Shown: piece after piece, positions 47,101 to 58,345 of the stretch
Layout of the letters: each line of letters starts with the position of its first letter
Position numbering within the stretch: position 1 is the first letter of the stretch
NCBI GenBank assembly: GCA_035582835.1
Contig: JAYKAV010002442.1
Location: 2,751,118-2,815,117, forward strand
Length of the DNA stretch: 64,000 nucleotides
Reading direction: 5' to 3'
Origin: Phoebastria nigripes
Lineage: Eukaryota; Chordata; Aves; Procellariiformes; Diomedeidae
Notes under the pieces: model-generated
What the model saw: only the letters and a program-made list of their open reading frames with translations
The model's database searches: none
Told to the model about the DNA's origin: nothing
Made by a program: the position numbers and the translations under genes

Positions 47101-47929
47101 ATGGATCACGCAAATAGAGCATTACTATTGACTTACACAATGCCAACATGTACACAAGTGTAGTTGAGTCATTTTTACCTAGATACCAGGAGGAAAGTTT
47201 AGCTTCCCTAGTTTAACTCTAGGAAACCAGACCATAGATCTGATTTGTGTGTGCCAGTCTCCGACCTGATGAAATGTAGGATAAACTTTGTGCAACAAGG
47301 AAGAGTTATAATAGATGATGAATAGACAACGGGGTGTAAGGGCTCTGAAGAGGTCACCTGCACCATCTCCTTGCCCTAAAACAGGAGCCATAAACCATCT
47401 CCATGCTTCCCCATTCACACACTTTTATATTTGTGGAGCACCCAGCACAAAAGAGTCCCATGCTGATGGACGCTTTGATGATTTAAGTATTAAATAACAG
47501 ATAGGTGCTATTTATGTGGAAATTATTCCTGTTGGGACAGAGACACGAAAGCAACATTTTCTCCTGTGCCTCTGCCTGCCTCACCTGCACTCTCGCTGCT
47601 CATCCATCTCCCAGGATTGTCTAGAACATTGCACATGTAGCAGCATTTTCAAACAGCTCACATTTTCTTTAAAAAGTCAACCTGTTCCGTAATGGCTCAT
47701 CCTGCTCCTCCCACCCCCTGCTACGCACTCCCTTGGGGCCGAGAGGGGAGAAGATTCAGCCTGCACTGGAAAACAGCTTTATGTACATTAAAATATCACC
47801 ACTTGCGAGTCTGATGCCATTGCAACCTACAAAGCCAGAAATAGCAGCTTTATCCCAGTGGAATAGAAAAGGACAAATTTCCAGCCTCCCAGAAGGGCTC
47901 AAGGTATGCAGGTGCACTTAGTCCTGCTG
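44105..47929. other. No gene recognised, unique DNA
   Basis: Unique DNA. A possible minus-strand exon-shaped segment lies at 45301-45474 (see findings). The 158-codon plus frame at 44707-45183 has no recognisable domain. Confidence 0.68.
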
Positions 47930-48160
47930 TAACAGAATCTGTAACAGCAAAAATATTACAGGGAGGAGGGAACAATATTGTTTCAGGTCATTATATTTTA
48001 TATAATGTCCTTGTATACCTGTACAATGAACCTCCAGCTCAAAGATTAAAATAAAAGCATTTTACAGAGATGAAAGTAATAATCCTCCATTTATCATTTT
48101 CCAAAACGCTAAAACAACTTTATGAAGTATTTGGTGACTTCAAGGACCTCTACAGGGTAC
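47930..48160. promoter_or_regulatory. Candidate AT-rich regulatory block
   Basis: AATATTACAGG, CAATATTG and TTATATTTTATATAATG words lie in unique DNA. No gene is seen. Confidence 0.18.
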
Positions 48161-48918
48161 ACAGGTAGGAAACAAAGAAATACTTCCCTGCAACCAGCCA
48201 TCGCCTCAAAATGACAGATAAAGACCCAAAACATTTTTTTACATAATCTTCTTTCCTATGTTAAGCAAAATAAATATTTCCATTTTCAAGCAAAAANATT
48301 CTGTCCATCAGGCTGCAGGATTCCTGGCTCTGCCACAATCATCCCCTACAACACAGCCAAACCGTTCCAGCCCAGATGTGCAGAGGCTTAGACATTTCTA
48401 AAGGTATGCAAAGAACAGGGGGAACCAGGCAATTACAAGTCTTCAAAAACACTTTGGTGTCTTGTGGAATGAGAAAATGAAAAACGGGAGNGCAACCCAT
48501 CCCTCCCACAGCTGTGTTTAGAGAGGACAGTGAGTTATCACAGAGAGCAGACTATCAATAGGGCTGTTGGCAGTGGGAACAAGGACAAGAAATACAAGGA
48601 TAAGGCTTGCACCAGCTTTTCCTCCCCATGCTGAAGGAACTGTGTGCCGATAGAGGATATGTACAGTGCTGGGTGTAGAGTCCTCCTGCGTTTACAGAAT
48701 CACAGCCCAAAAAGCTAGTTAGTGTGCAGGAAAGGGAGGGAGCAGAGCTGTTTCAGGTCGGCAAGGTGAGCCATAGCATCCAGGACACAAGCAGCGGTTT
48801 ACACTCTTTTCCCCTCAGCAGCCACGATGGGGTAAAAACCACCAAAATACTTGTCTGTTCCCAATGAGGAGGGATGCAACCAGGAGGTTGCTGGTCATCT
48901 CCAGCCACCCTGAGACAC

Positions 48919-48945
48919 AAAAAAAAAAAGGAAAAAAAAAAAAAA
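48919..48945. repeat. Interrupted poly(A) run
   Basis: Two A runs are separated by GG, then TCAAAACAAG. Confidence 0.9.
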
Positions 48946-49659
48946 TCAAAACAAGTCCTCAGTTTACCCCCTTCCCTGTTGCTTTTCAATCTATACGGTC
49001 CCCCAGGAAAGCACTTGCAGACCAGCGGCTGTCTCCAGCCCTGTGGCGGGAGACAGATCAGGACTGCCAAGGGCTGTCACCCATCACAGTTCTTCATACA
49101 CCGAGCCTTTGAGATCTGTATGGTTATAGGAGCACCAGCCAGGCCCACAGAGGGATTTGTTGTGCGACTATACCACCTTCTAGGAAGCCTTTACTGTTAT
49201 TTGCCCCAGGAAACCTGGAGGGGACAGGGCTCCTTCAACACCACAGCAACTGAGCTAAAGCAAACGGCCAGATTTTAAGCAGAAAGCAGCCAAAAGAGCC
49301 CCAGGAGTTAAAACCAAGAGTTACTAACTCCAGATATCATCTGCCTCTTGGTGCCATCACAGCAGCAAATGATTTTGCATTTTGCTGGCAAGACGAGAGT
49401 CTTAGAGAAGCCAAGCAGAAAGAAAAGTATTTCACCAAGTAGAAACAACTCTTGGATGGCTCTCAGTGACCTTCCCAGTCCTCCCAGAGATACACAGGTG
49501 TGTACACACAGATGCAAACACCATCACACTGCCACAGCTGGGGTTGCTATTTTGGCAGCCCCCAGATCCGAGCTGATCGAAAACGCACTGGATGCAAGAG
49601 GACCGTGCACAGTGGCACTCCTGCAAAACACGAGCTCAATGCAGTGGCGGCAGCAGCAA

Positions 49660-50060
49660 GAGCCGAATTCCCATTTAAATAAAATGCCAAAAGGCAGTCA
49701 GCGAAAGTGACATTTATGGTGTTACTACAAATGCATTCAGTGGGAAGCTGAGTAGCAGAAGCAGGTTGGGGGGAAAAAAAACAAGCTGTAGTGAAAACTG
49801 CCATCTGTATATTGTGCCCCATTTTTAATATTCTGTATTCTCATAAAAAGTGTTGTTTCTGTCACTATTCAATCTCCCAAACTCACATGGAACACTGTTA
49901 AAAGTCAGCAGTGTGTGAAATGGTATTTTAAAATAAATGAAAGCCGCTCGCAAAGCTGCGGAGGAATATTGCAATGCCAGGGTGCTGACAGACAGGCATT
50001 GAAAAGTAACAACCGTTATCATCTTAAAGCAAAGCGGATTAAATAAAAACCCACAGCTAG
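49660..50060. promoter_or_regulatory. Candidate regulatory block
   Basis: Unique AT-rich DNA with CATTTAAATAAAATGCC, TTAAAATAAATGAAAG and CAATGCCAGG. It ends shortly before the TA/CA microsatellite. No coding feature is visible. Confidence 0.2.
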
Positions 50061-50228
50061 TGGTGCATTACCAAGTCTGATATTGACACAGCTGCCGTGG
50101 TGGTTATTTTTCATTGTCTCATCAAGACAAAGCATCATGGGATATCAATCTTCCCTCTGTCAGGCCATGCCTGGTGTAAAGTTTTTCGTTTACATTTTCA
50201 TTATATCCCTTTTATCTCAGCTGCCAGC

Positions 50229-50320
50229 AAAAAAATATATATATGTATTTTATATATATACACACACACATATATACATATATACATGTGCATGTCTATA
50301 AGTATGCATGCATGTATATA
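50229..50320. repeat. Compound TA / CA / TATG microsatellite
   Basis: (TA)n passes into (CA)5 and then TATACATA, GCATGCATG and GTATATAC words. Strongly alternating purine-pyrimidine DNA, likely length-variable between individuals. Confidence 0.93.
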
Positions 50321-51954
50321 CTTTTGGGAATGCTGAGACTGGTTGACCTTCAGTGTTTCACCAAGCCACAGCCTCTGGCATGAGGGTCCCCATTCCCCCA
50401 GGACAATGCCAACCCCTACTTGTCCGCGTTAGAGGACTGCGAGAACTGCTTTAGGTCCCCTCCAACTGGAGAGGGGCTCAGTGGTAAGCCAGTAAAGGTA
50501 TGATCCCCCCCAAGAGCTTTATAGCCAAGAAATCCAATTAACACAGCTGCCAATGCTTTCTAAGCAAGCCCCTTCCTGTAACCAGATTTCACTGGATAGC
50601 AGAACAGACTTGGCTGGTCTATCTAGCTCAGTTTGGTGCACACAGAGGAAGAAAACAGCAGAAATCACAATCCTCCATGGAGGGCACTGGCTGTCTCATC
50701 AATACTAGTAGCTATTACATTTCTTCCTTTGTAGCTCTGCAGATTGATCTCTGCATCCAACCATTCCACACATTTCTGTCCTTGATACATCTTTAACTTT
50801 TCCAGCCTTGCAGTATTAGCAAAGCACTGCTCCTGTTTTTAGGAGGCTTACAGGCAAGTATTGCTAGGGCAGAAACCTCTCCCTGAATATGCCGAGAGCC
50901 TCACGGCGCTCACTTACAAACACAGCCTCGGTAACTTGGCCTGTGCTTTCACTCCCACTAACAACTCTGCTGTTCCAAGGCATGAGGCAGAACCAGCTGT
51001 TTGCAGCTGGCCACAGTGTTCCCCAGAGCAACAAGGACTGCAGCAGAAAGAAAGGGTTCCTTATTCTTAAGAGAGCCTCATCTTCCAAACCTGTTGCAAA
51101 TGTCTGCTATGGCTGCTCTTCTGTGCTTATTATTTAATTAAGTGCAGCCTCACTTCCAACATTTCTTGTTCTTGTTATGTCTCAGAGGCAGCTCAGCACT
51201 GCCTGTTTCAGTGCTTCAGTCCTTTAAGAGTAGGAACTCTGGGAAACGTAGTTCCCAGTGGAAAAACAGGGCTAAAGCAGCCACAGAGGGCAGGTGGTGC
51301 CCTGGGAGAGCTACAAAAGGGGCAGTAAAAATAATAAAGCAAGATCCTTTGGGAAGGGGCCACAAAGGAGCAAGTATCTAAGCAATCGGCCACCAAAACT
51401 CCCTGCCTCACCGCTAGTGGCCCCTCTGATGAGGTGTCTGTAGGCTGACAGTGCAAAATCAGTACCTCCCCTCCTTTCTTCAACTCCCAAGTCAGGTAAC
51501 TGCCCAAATCCTGTGCAACATTGGACACACAGGTTTACACCAGCCCACACGTGCTCTATTTAGAGCCCACCATGCTGAGTAGCAGGAGTAAAACATTGAT
51601 TACACCTTTCCTAAGCCAGGCAAGGGCTCTCTGCAGTGGCCCAGAGCATTCTCCCCATCCAAGCGGGTATTACCTCCAGTATGCTCATCAGCTTCACTGG
51701 CACTTATCTTGAGGTCAAGCCTTTGCTGCTGGTCTGCAGCCCAGCTGCCCCAGAAGCAGGGCTGACCAGTTCCAACACACAGCATTTCAGATACTCCATC
51801 ATCTCCTTCCTGTGCTCCACTCAGACCCTGGGGATCTTCACATAAATGGGAGGGCAAGTGTTCCCTATGGCAGAGCAGGTGCTCCCTAAACACAAGAAAT
51901 CCCTGCATGAAAAACACTATGCAGTGTAAAGCAATTCATCCCCCCNACCTTCTT
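50321..51954. other. No gene recognised, unique DNA
   Basis: Unique DNA with no credible feature. One N lies at 51946 after C5. Confidence 0.7.
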
Positions 51955-52080
51955 TTCCCTGCCTCAGTTTCCCCAGTATGGGAGGCAACGTCCTCAGGCA
52001 CTCCACAGTCCCTCTCCTGCTGCATCGCCCAGGCTGTCTACACCGTTCTTCCCATTCCCCCACTGTAAAAAGAGGATCCC
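51955..52080 (+). repeat. Possible ancient MIR/L2-like relic
   Basis: GCCTCAGTTTCCCC (51961-51974) and CACTGTAAAAAGAGGAT (52061-52077) resemble two adjacent parts of the MIR/L2 core in plus orientation. They are separated by about 85 unrelated bases, so this is either a disrupted copy or two chance matches. Confidence 0.35.
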
Positions 52081-52479
52081 CCTGCCAGAAACCTCCATCC
52101 CACTGAGGGGTCTCTACAATCCTGGGATGTGTGTCCTTTGTCCTGCTGCTAGGGACATTCTCTCTCCATTCCCCAAAATGTTCCCTTCCTCCAAACAACA
52201 GCCCATCTTCCCAAGGTGTTTCCATTTAAAGAGAGGATCATGAGCCCCTGCAAAAGGCCAACTTCTGGGAAGCCACGGCAGTTCAGTGAGGCTCCAGCCT
52301 TCACTTCACACCTCTGCGGTCAGCAGCGTTTGTGCTTGCTTGCACCCAGCCTGAATTTGACCTGTAGGTCCTGCCCCACCAGCCTGTGGCCCCAGACCGA
52401 CGGCAGTTACATCTTCTCCACAGTGCTTGGCATAGCAAAGGGTTACACCAGCTCTTCCAGCAGCATTTCCTCTCTCTCC

Positions 52480-53000
52480 CTCTCTGCAAGCAGCAGCAAT
52501 TGCCATTCTGCATCCTTAATAGCAGCGTAATCAAAAGTTATGATGCATTTTTCAGTAATCACAAGAAATGATCCCCACTTAGCGTTAAGTAAAGCAAATT
52601 TGCCACTGGAAGGATGAAAAAAAGAAGAAAAAGAAGAAGTCAAAAGCATTTCAATTTTCATTTGAAACGAATGAGTCAGAGTCAATTTGGTAAAGCAGTT
52701 AACAGCAGCTGTGCTCCCCTTCCCAGCCCCTTAACAGGTACAATTTGCTTTTAACAAACAACCTCACAGAGGTCTCTGGCACTGTGTTAACATAGTGGCA
52801 TTCAACCCCTCTTGCTGTTGTGTATTTAAATTGGGTAATAGAGTCAGGCAGAGGAGATCCACCATGAATCTTAAGAAGTGTAATTTGACAGCATCTTTAA
52901 AAAAAAGTGTGTGGGGGGGAGCGCCTTTATAAAAAATAATAAATTAGTTTGAGAGCAGGTTTTGCTGGGTTATTTCAAAGCAGCATATTAAAAACAACAA
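52480..53000. promoter_or_regulatory. Candidate regulatory block
   Basis: AT-rich unique DNA with TTAATAGCAGCGTAATC near 52517, TTTAAATTGGGTAATAG near 52825 and AAAATAATAAATTAG near 52934. It is interrupted by a GAA tract at 52615-52639. No gene is seen. Confidence 0.2.
52615..52639. repeat. GAA/A-rich tract
   Basis: GAAAAAAAGAAG-type purine-only DNA. Confidence 0.85.
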
Positions 53001-53190
53001 AAGTCCTAGAAAGCCCCAGCATGGTGGCAAGACCCCAGCAAGCTTGGAGCCATGAGCAAGCAGGGCCCCTCTGCAAAGAGCTCTGCAAAACAAGCCAAGG
53101 CATTTGACAGCCAAAGCACCCTCAGCCTGGGTGCACTCAGGATACTTTGCCCCACACCAAGAATAATAGTGGAAGGCTGTATGTCAGGGG

Positions 53191-53225
53191 AAAAAAAAAA
53201 ACCACACACACCAAACCACACAACA
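53191..53225. repeat. Poly(A) run and CA-rich tract
   Basis: A11 is followed by CCACACACACC and CACACAAC words, the same A-then-A/C texture as at 4455 and 15409. Confidence 0.85.
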
Positions 53226-53499
53226 GCCCTGCACACTCATGCTAAGGTTGCCCCAACCCCTCAGGGCATCCCACACCATCCCATAGTCTCAGCAGTTGCT
53301 TAGAGAGAGGGCCACCTCTGGGCTGGGAGGAAAAGCAAAGATGTGTGATGAGCCTCCAGGCATCCCTTCCCATCCCTCCTGACCCCAGAGCATCTCTGTC
53401 CTTCCCTCACCCCAAAGACAGGCCCTTGACGATGCCCTCATCTCACCAGACTTTCAGTTCAGGCAGTCATCATCTCTCGTTCATTTGTTCTTTGAAGAA

Positions 53500-54040
53500 A
53501 TCTCATTTCATTACCTTCCAGGCTCCTCAGCTTTATGGGAAATTACAGGAGGTCAATGAAAAATTCATGTTCTCAGTCAGTAATTGGCATTTTTGTTTCC
53601 TTTTTTTAGGGGAAGGAAAGCAAAGAAAAGGATGTGAATGGGGCAGACAGCAGAGTGAGTGGGTATCTTCTGCCGGTTATTAAGATAAAGTCCCTCATAC
53701 TGCTCCTGTCCAGTGTACTCTGGTGCTTGCTCCAAGCAAGCCCTGCAATCCTGCATATTGAAATTTGTAAGCATTCCTGGTAGTTTTATTAGAGGGACAA
53801 GTAATGAAAGCAGACTGGACATACACAATTATTACAGTGTAATCCGCTGGAAATGAAGTCAATCCAATCACCCAGCATTCTGCTTTCTTCTCATTTTTTA
53901 GACTTCAAGTAAGTACTTCCCAAATTCCAGCTGAAGTTACTGTTACAATCAATAGCGCAAGGGCTCTCAGCATAAGACTCAATTAATATGATGCTAGCAA
54001 ATGCTCCCCTATTGATTTCAGGCTGGTCTGAAACACCAGC
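53500..54040. promoter_or_regulatory. Candidate conserved-type block with exon-like segments
   Basis: Unique AT-rich DNA with CAGTAATTGG, GGTTATTAAG, ACAATTATTAC and CAATTAATATG words. It also contains two segments bounded by strong plus-strand splice signals at 53610-53654 and 53902-53908 (see findings). Whether it is an enhancer, an intron flank around small exons, or neither cannot be settled from one sequence. Confidence 0.25.
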
Positions 54041-54359
54041 CAGCAGTGTCACCAACTACCAGCACTAGGCAAGGAAGACAAATGCAAAATAAGGGGCTAC
54101 CAGCAAGCTAAAAGGAGAAGCAGCCCTCTTTTTCAAGGATACCCAAGAAAAAGAAAAACCCCTTTCCTGAAAGCACGGGAAGTTCTCCAAAAAACAAAGT
54201 CTGCCTGGCTGTGATCCGCTCCTGTCAGCAGATTTGCCATCAACGAGCATGAGACCAGGAATTCACCCACCCAACGCGTGAAAAGAAACTCCGTTCAGCC
54301 ACCTTCAAGGTCCTGCCCCGCAGAGCTGCGGACGGGCGATGCTTCTTCCTCCATCTCTC

Positions 54360-54540
54360 CCTCCTGCTAGCAGCGAGCACGCTGTCAGCCAGGAAACAGA
54401 TTGCTACATACGGCACGGCCAAGGCTTGCGATGATTAGATCTATTAATACAGTGCATCTGATTCACCTCCAAGGCCCCGACGCTCGGTGACAAATAGGGA
54501 TGGACTTCGCTGCTTTGCTGAGCAGGGCCCTGCGATAACG
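54360..54540. promoter_or_regulatory. Candidate regulatory block
   Basis: GATGATTAGATCTATTAATACAG-type DNA lies beside CpG-bearing words (CCGACGCTCGG and GCGATAACG). It is unique, with no credible open frame. Confidence 0.2.
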
Positions 54541-56762
54541 ACCTCCTTGCCAGTGGCTGCTTGGAGCCTGGACAAGCAGGACCCAGCAGAGACCGGGGAG
54601 AGCAGCATCCCCCATGTGCTGGTGGGTGCCCTGGGAAGAGCCCCAGCAAGGATAGAAGATTGACAGTACAGGGAGCTGTCAACCACAGGTGGTAGTCCCA
54701 GAGCTTATGTCCTTCTCACTTTGAGGACAGAAAGGGGTCCTCGTTTCCTGCCCTTCCTACATTCTCCTCCAGCCAGGGTTGGTCCCAGTCCCACTGGAGA
54801 GACTGCTCTGGTGGCCCAGTCCCTGCTGTCTGATACCATAAAAGTCCCATTGACTGACACTTGGGACCTGGGTTCCCCAAGCTAAAGGAGGACCTGTTCC
54901 TCTCGACTTGTCACCTCTCACTGACTGATCACTTCTCCCCACCCACATCCCCAGCAAGAACAGCCCCCCACTGAGGCTCAGCAGGGGAGGTNGGATGGGC
55001 AATTCCCTGGGACAAAGACTCTTCCCTTGAGCTTCTCTGACCCCACACCCAGGCTCAGGTCCTCCTGGTACCATAACGTGCTCCACAGCTGTCTTCTCAG
55101 TGCAGGGGGAGCATCACCCTAAGCTTCTCTACTCAACATCTTGTACTTCCTAAGTATCCCCCCTTCTCTAGTCGTCCTTTGTCCATCATCTCATGCACTT
55201 AAAACAAAACTGGAAAGATCACAATTTTAGCACCTCAACCAAAGATGCNAAGTTTTTTTTATGACAAAGTGAAACCCTACCCATTCCCTATCACAATCTG
55301 CTGCGTGACTTGTAGAAATCAGGCAGGCCCCACTGCCTCGAGGGCTGATTTACATAGGATGAGGCTTTCATGCCCTAACCTGCTTCCCCCACCCCGCACC
55401 TTGCCTTGCAGAGCTTCTGCTCTCCCCTGCCATGCCTGTGGCTGGGAGAGAAAAGCCAGACAGCTATCGCTCCAGCAGGCCTGACATCATCTGCTTATCA
55501 GGCAGGGTGACGTCTCCTCGTCAGCGGCTGCAGCCCAGGGTCTGCCTCTGTGGGGAGGCACGCAGGCAAGTTAAAGGTGGACACTTAGCGCATTTATTAC
55601 CTGCTTATTAGATGCCAGGCTCCCATTATGATGAATTGGCTGGGTGATGGCTCCCGCCAGCTCCCAATGCTCAGCAAGGCTTTCTAATTCCATTTTGCAA
55701 AGGCTGGGCGAAAGCAAAATCATTTCCGAGAGGAAGGAAGGAGCAGTTGTTTTTCTCCTGCCTCCAAAACAATCTGACCCTTTGCCCATTCTCAGCAGGA
55801 CCTTTTCTTGATGCGTTCTGTCTTTCCTCCTGCCCGTGTGAGTGCAGAGGGGATAGCTGGGAGCTGGCAGCTCCGGTGGCTGCAGTCTTCTGTCGCTGCA
55901 CAGGGTGGGCATCTCTGGTGCCCCCACAAAGGCCCTGCGGAGGGAAGCACTCCAATAGAGGACCACACCGCTCGTTACACCCCCTGCACACACCATCATT
56001 GCTGTACCACCACAGTGACAGGGCTCCTTGCCAGCCCCNGCTCAGCACTGAGAGCAAACAGCTGGTTGATCTCCAGACAGAGAACACTCCAGCATAGGAC
56101 AGGTTTTGAAGCAAAACTTTGCCATCTCCTGAAGGTTTCAGAGCCCACACGGCAGCCTTCCCCTGTATAAAAGGACTCGTGCCAACCTCTGCAGTACAAC
56201 ACCACGTCCATGAGTCTCCCAGTGGAAAAACAGCAGATGGGGACAGGCATCATGAGGTTAAAAAGTCAGTAGATGGTGCAGAGACTTTTCTGGGAATGGA
56301 GACGGGCTTGAAGGACTTTCCAGAAAACTGGAACCCACAGAGGAGATGTTTTTGCAAGGCAAAATGATCAGGAGATAAGGAAATTCAGCATTGTTTCACA
56401 GGATCACTGTTCAGCTCTTCTGAAGGGAGGAGTGAAAACCACAGCCAAGAGGCTGATGGCTTTGGGTGCCTTTCCCAGAGATATGGAGTGCTGTCATTCT
56501 TTTTGTGATGATTTCCTCCGTATTCCTCAGTTCTGTAGAAACCTGTTCTGTCATCCTTTATCCCTCCCGCAGGCCAGATTCAAAACTGCACAAAGGGGCA
56601 AAGAGTTCAAAGGATGGTGAAGCTGCATTCTCACTGAGTAACTCCCAGACTTTGCCGATTTTCACATTCTTGGGCTTTTTCTGCTCATTTTGATCAGTGA
56701 GAGCGACCCTTGGAGGCTGAGTCCAGCAGAAANGACCATGCTTTGCTAACTAGAGGTGCTTC
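54541..56762. other. No gene recognised, unique DNA
   Basis: Apart from the 55480-55740 block, this is GC-moderate unique DNA. Overlapping frames on both strands at 55571-56170 shadow each other and contain Ns (55249, 56039, 56733 nearby). Confidence 0.7.
55480..55740. promoter_or_regulatory. Candidate regulatory block
   Basis: CATCTGCTTATCAGG, GCATTTATTACC, GCTTATTAG and TTCTAATTCC words are spaced through unique DNA. No gene is seen. Confidence 0.2.
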
Positions 56763-56767
56763 ATCAC
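56763..56767. repeat. Target-site duplication of the LTR, left copy
   Basis: ATCAC immediately precedes the LTR and matches the right copy at 57360-57364 exactly. Confidence 0.9.
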
Positions 56768-57359
56768 TGTCATGGTTTAACCCCAGCCAGCAACTAAGCC
56801 CCACACAGCCACTCACTCACTCCCCCCAGTGGGATGGGGGAGAATCGGAAGGGTGAAAGTGAGAAAACTCGTGGGTTGAGATAAAGACAGGTTAATAGGT
56901 AAAGCAAAAGGCACGCACACAAGCAAAGCAAAACAAGGAATTCATTCACTACTTCCCGTCGGCAGGCAGGTGTTCAGCCATCTCCAGGAAAGCAGGGCTC
57001 CATCACGCCTAACAGTTACTTGGGAAGACAAACGCCATCACTCCAAACATCCCCCCCCGCCNNCTTCTTCCCCCAGCTTTATATGCTGAGCACGACATCA
57101 TACGGTATGGAACATCCCTTTGGTCAGTTGGGGTCAGCTGTCCCAGCCATGTCCCCCCCCAACTTCTTGTGCACCCCCAGCCTACTCGCTGGTGGGGTGG
57201 GGCGAGAAGCAGAAAAGGCCTTGACTCTACCTAAGCACTGCTCAGCAATAACAAAAACATCCCTGTGTTGTCAACACTGTTTTCAGCACAAATCCAGAAC
57301 ATAGCCTCATACTAGCTACTATGAACAAAATTAACTCTATCCCAGCCAAAACCAGCACA
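56768..57359 (-). mobile_element. Solo LTR of an avian ERVL-like endogenous retrovirus, antisense
   Basis: The element begins TGTGCTGG and ends GACA on the minus strand, so it has canonical TG...CA ends over 592 bases. It is flanked by a perfect 5-bp duplication, ATCAC, at 56763-56767 and 57360-57364. A 5-bp duplication fits ERVL-type integration better than ERVK (6 bp) or most class I elements (4 bp). A TATA box (ATATAAAG on the minus strand) lies at 57077-57084. A decayed CRE-like word lies just upstream of it at about 57091-57099, and a weak polyadenylation-like word (ATTAAC) at about 56890-56896. No internal gag, pol or env sequence and no second LTR adjoin it, so it is a solo LTR left by recombination between two LTRs. 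The sequence matches my recollection of an LTR common in neoavian birds, but I do not name the family. Two Ns lie at 57062-57063. Confidence 0.93.
57077..57084 (-). promoter_or_regulatory. LTR TATA box
   Basis: ATATAAAG on the minus strand lies about 275 bases into the LTR, where a U3 promoter is expected. Transcription would run toward lower coordinates, leaving the LTR at 56768 into unique DNA. Confidence 0.65.
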
Positions 57360-57364
57360 ATCAC
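57360..57364. repeat. Target-site duplication of the LTR, right copy
   Basis: ATCAC immediately follows the LTR end and matches the left copy at 56763-56767 exactly. Confidence 0.9.
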
Positions 57365-58268
57365 CCATTCACCTCTGTTGGCAGGAAAGACAGTCCCATG
57401 CTGTCTTTTCACAAGAGGCAGCAACTAAGGGTGAGCAGNGATGACACACTGCAATTGCTCTGAACAGCACAGAGCAATTCCTTGGTTGAGGGAGACAGGT
57501 TGTGAAGGTAGTTTGGGGGCCTTTGAGGTGGGCAAGTGTCACTTCTTGATGGCCAAGCTGTCTGCAAACCAAGCACCCAGCTCTCCAGCAGAGACAGACT
57601 TGTTTCTCCTACGAACGGTCCTGCAATGCCAGAGAGAACAGCTCATGGGCTTTCATCTTACTCCAGCTTCACCTGCCAAGGTCCTGCTGACTCTCTTGTG
57701 TCTGCTCCCCACCGCACCCTTGCAAAGGAATAGTCACGCACAGACAGACGGGATGANGAACCTCATTCATACAGAGCTGAGCGGCAGAGGGGCTTGCTGT
57801 GGAGTTAGCTAGCTCTGGATGCTGATCTCGCTGCTCAGCAGGAGGTGAACACCTGCCCCCCTTAGGGATGGACTCAATGCTCAAAGTTTCCCTCCTCTTC
57901 CATTGCTGGAGGGCCCTCAGCCCCAGCCTGGGGGAGGGCTGCACATTATACATATCCCCGCTGAATTGTTACACGTTTCTGCTGTGTTCCTTAGACAGAG
58001 GACTTTGCTACCAGCAAGCGGGAGAGAAACTGCCATCTGGGACCGCATGTGCTTTCCAGACAGATGGCTGACTATTCTAGTCGTGTTTTATTTCTAGCAA
58101 TGGTTCATACAGCAACAGCGCTAGTGTGAAAATGGGATGTGACAAGATGTGTATTGCTTACACCTTCTGTAAAGTTCAAATAAAACCAAGACGTACAGAA
58201 TGTAAAAATCAATATAATTAGGTAATTAAGAGAAGCGAAAACCCCTGATTTAATGCTGCACTGTGTTC
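57365..58268. other. No gene recognised, unique DNA
   Basis: Unique DNA right of the LTR with Ns at 57439 and 57757. No trace of retroviral internal sequence continues into it. Confidence 0.7.
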
Positions 58269-58345
58269 ATGTATATTACAGATTGTATATATATGTATGA
58301 CATGGAACATACATATGTATGTTTCCACATTTATGCATGTATACA
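58269..58345. repeat. AT-rich TATG/TATA tract with near-palindrome
   Basis: TATATATATG-type DNA contains a perfect 18-bp palindrome at 58306-58323 (centre CATATG). It extends imperfectly to about 58302-58328 through GGAA and TTCC arms. Confidence 0.88.

Noticed and set aside
48690..48720. ACAGAATCACAGCCC, slightly like a reverse-complement CR1 tail
   Set aside because: Only about 12 bases match and no adjoining CR1 sequence follows.
56768..57359. Internal retroviral genes next to the LTR
   Set aside because: The target-site duplication closes directly on both LTR ends, so no provirus body is present.
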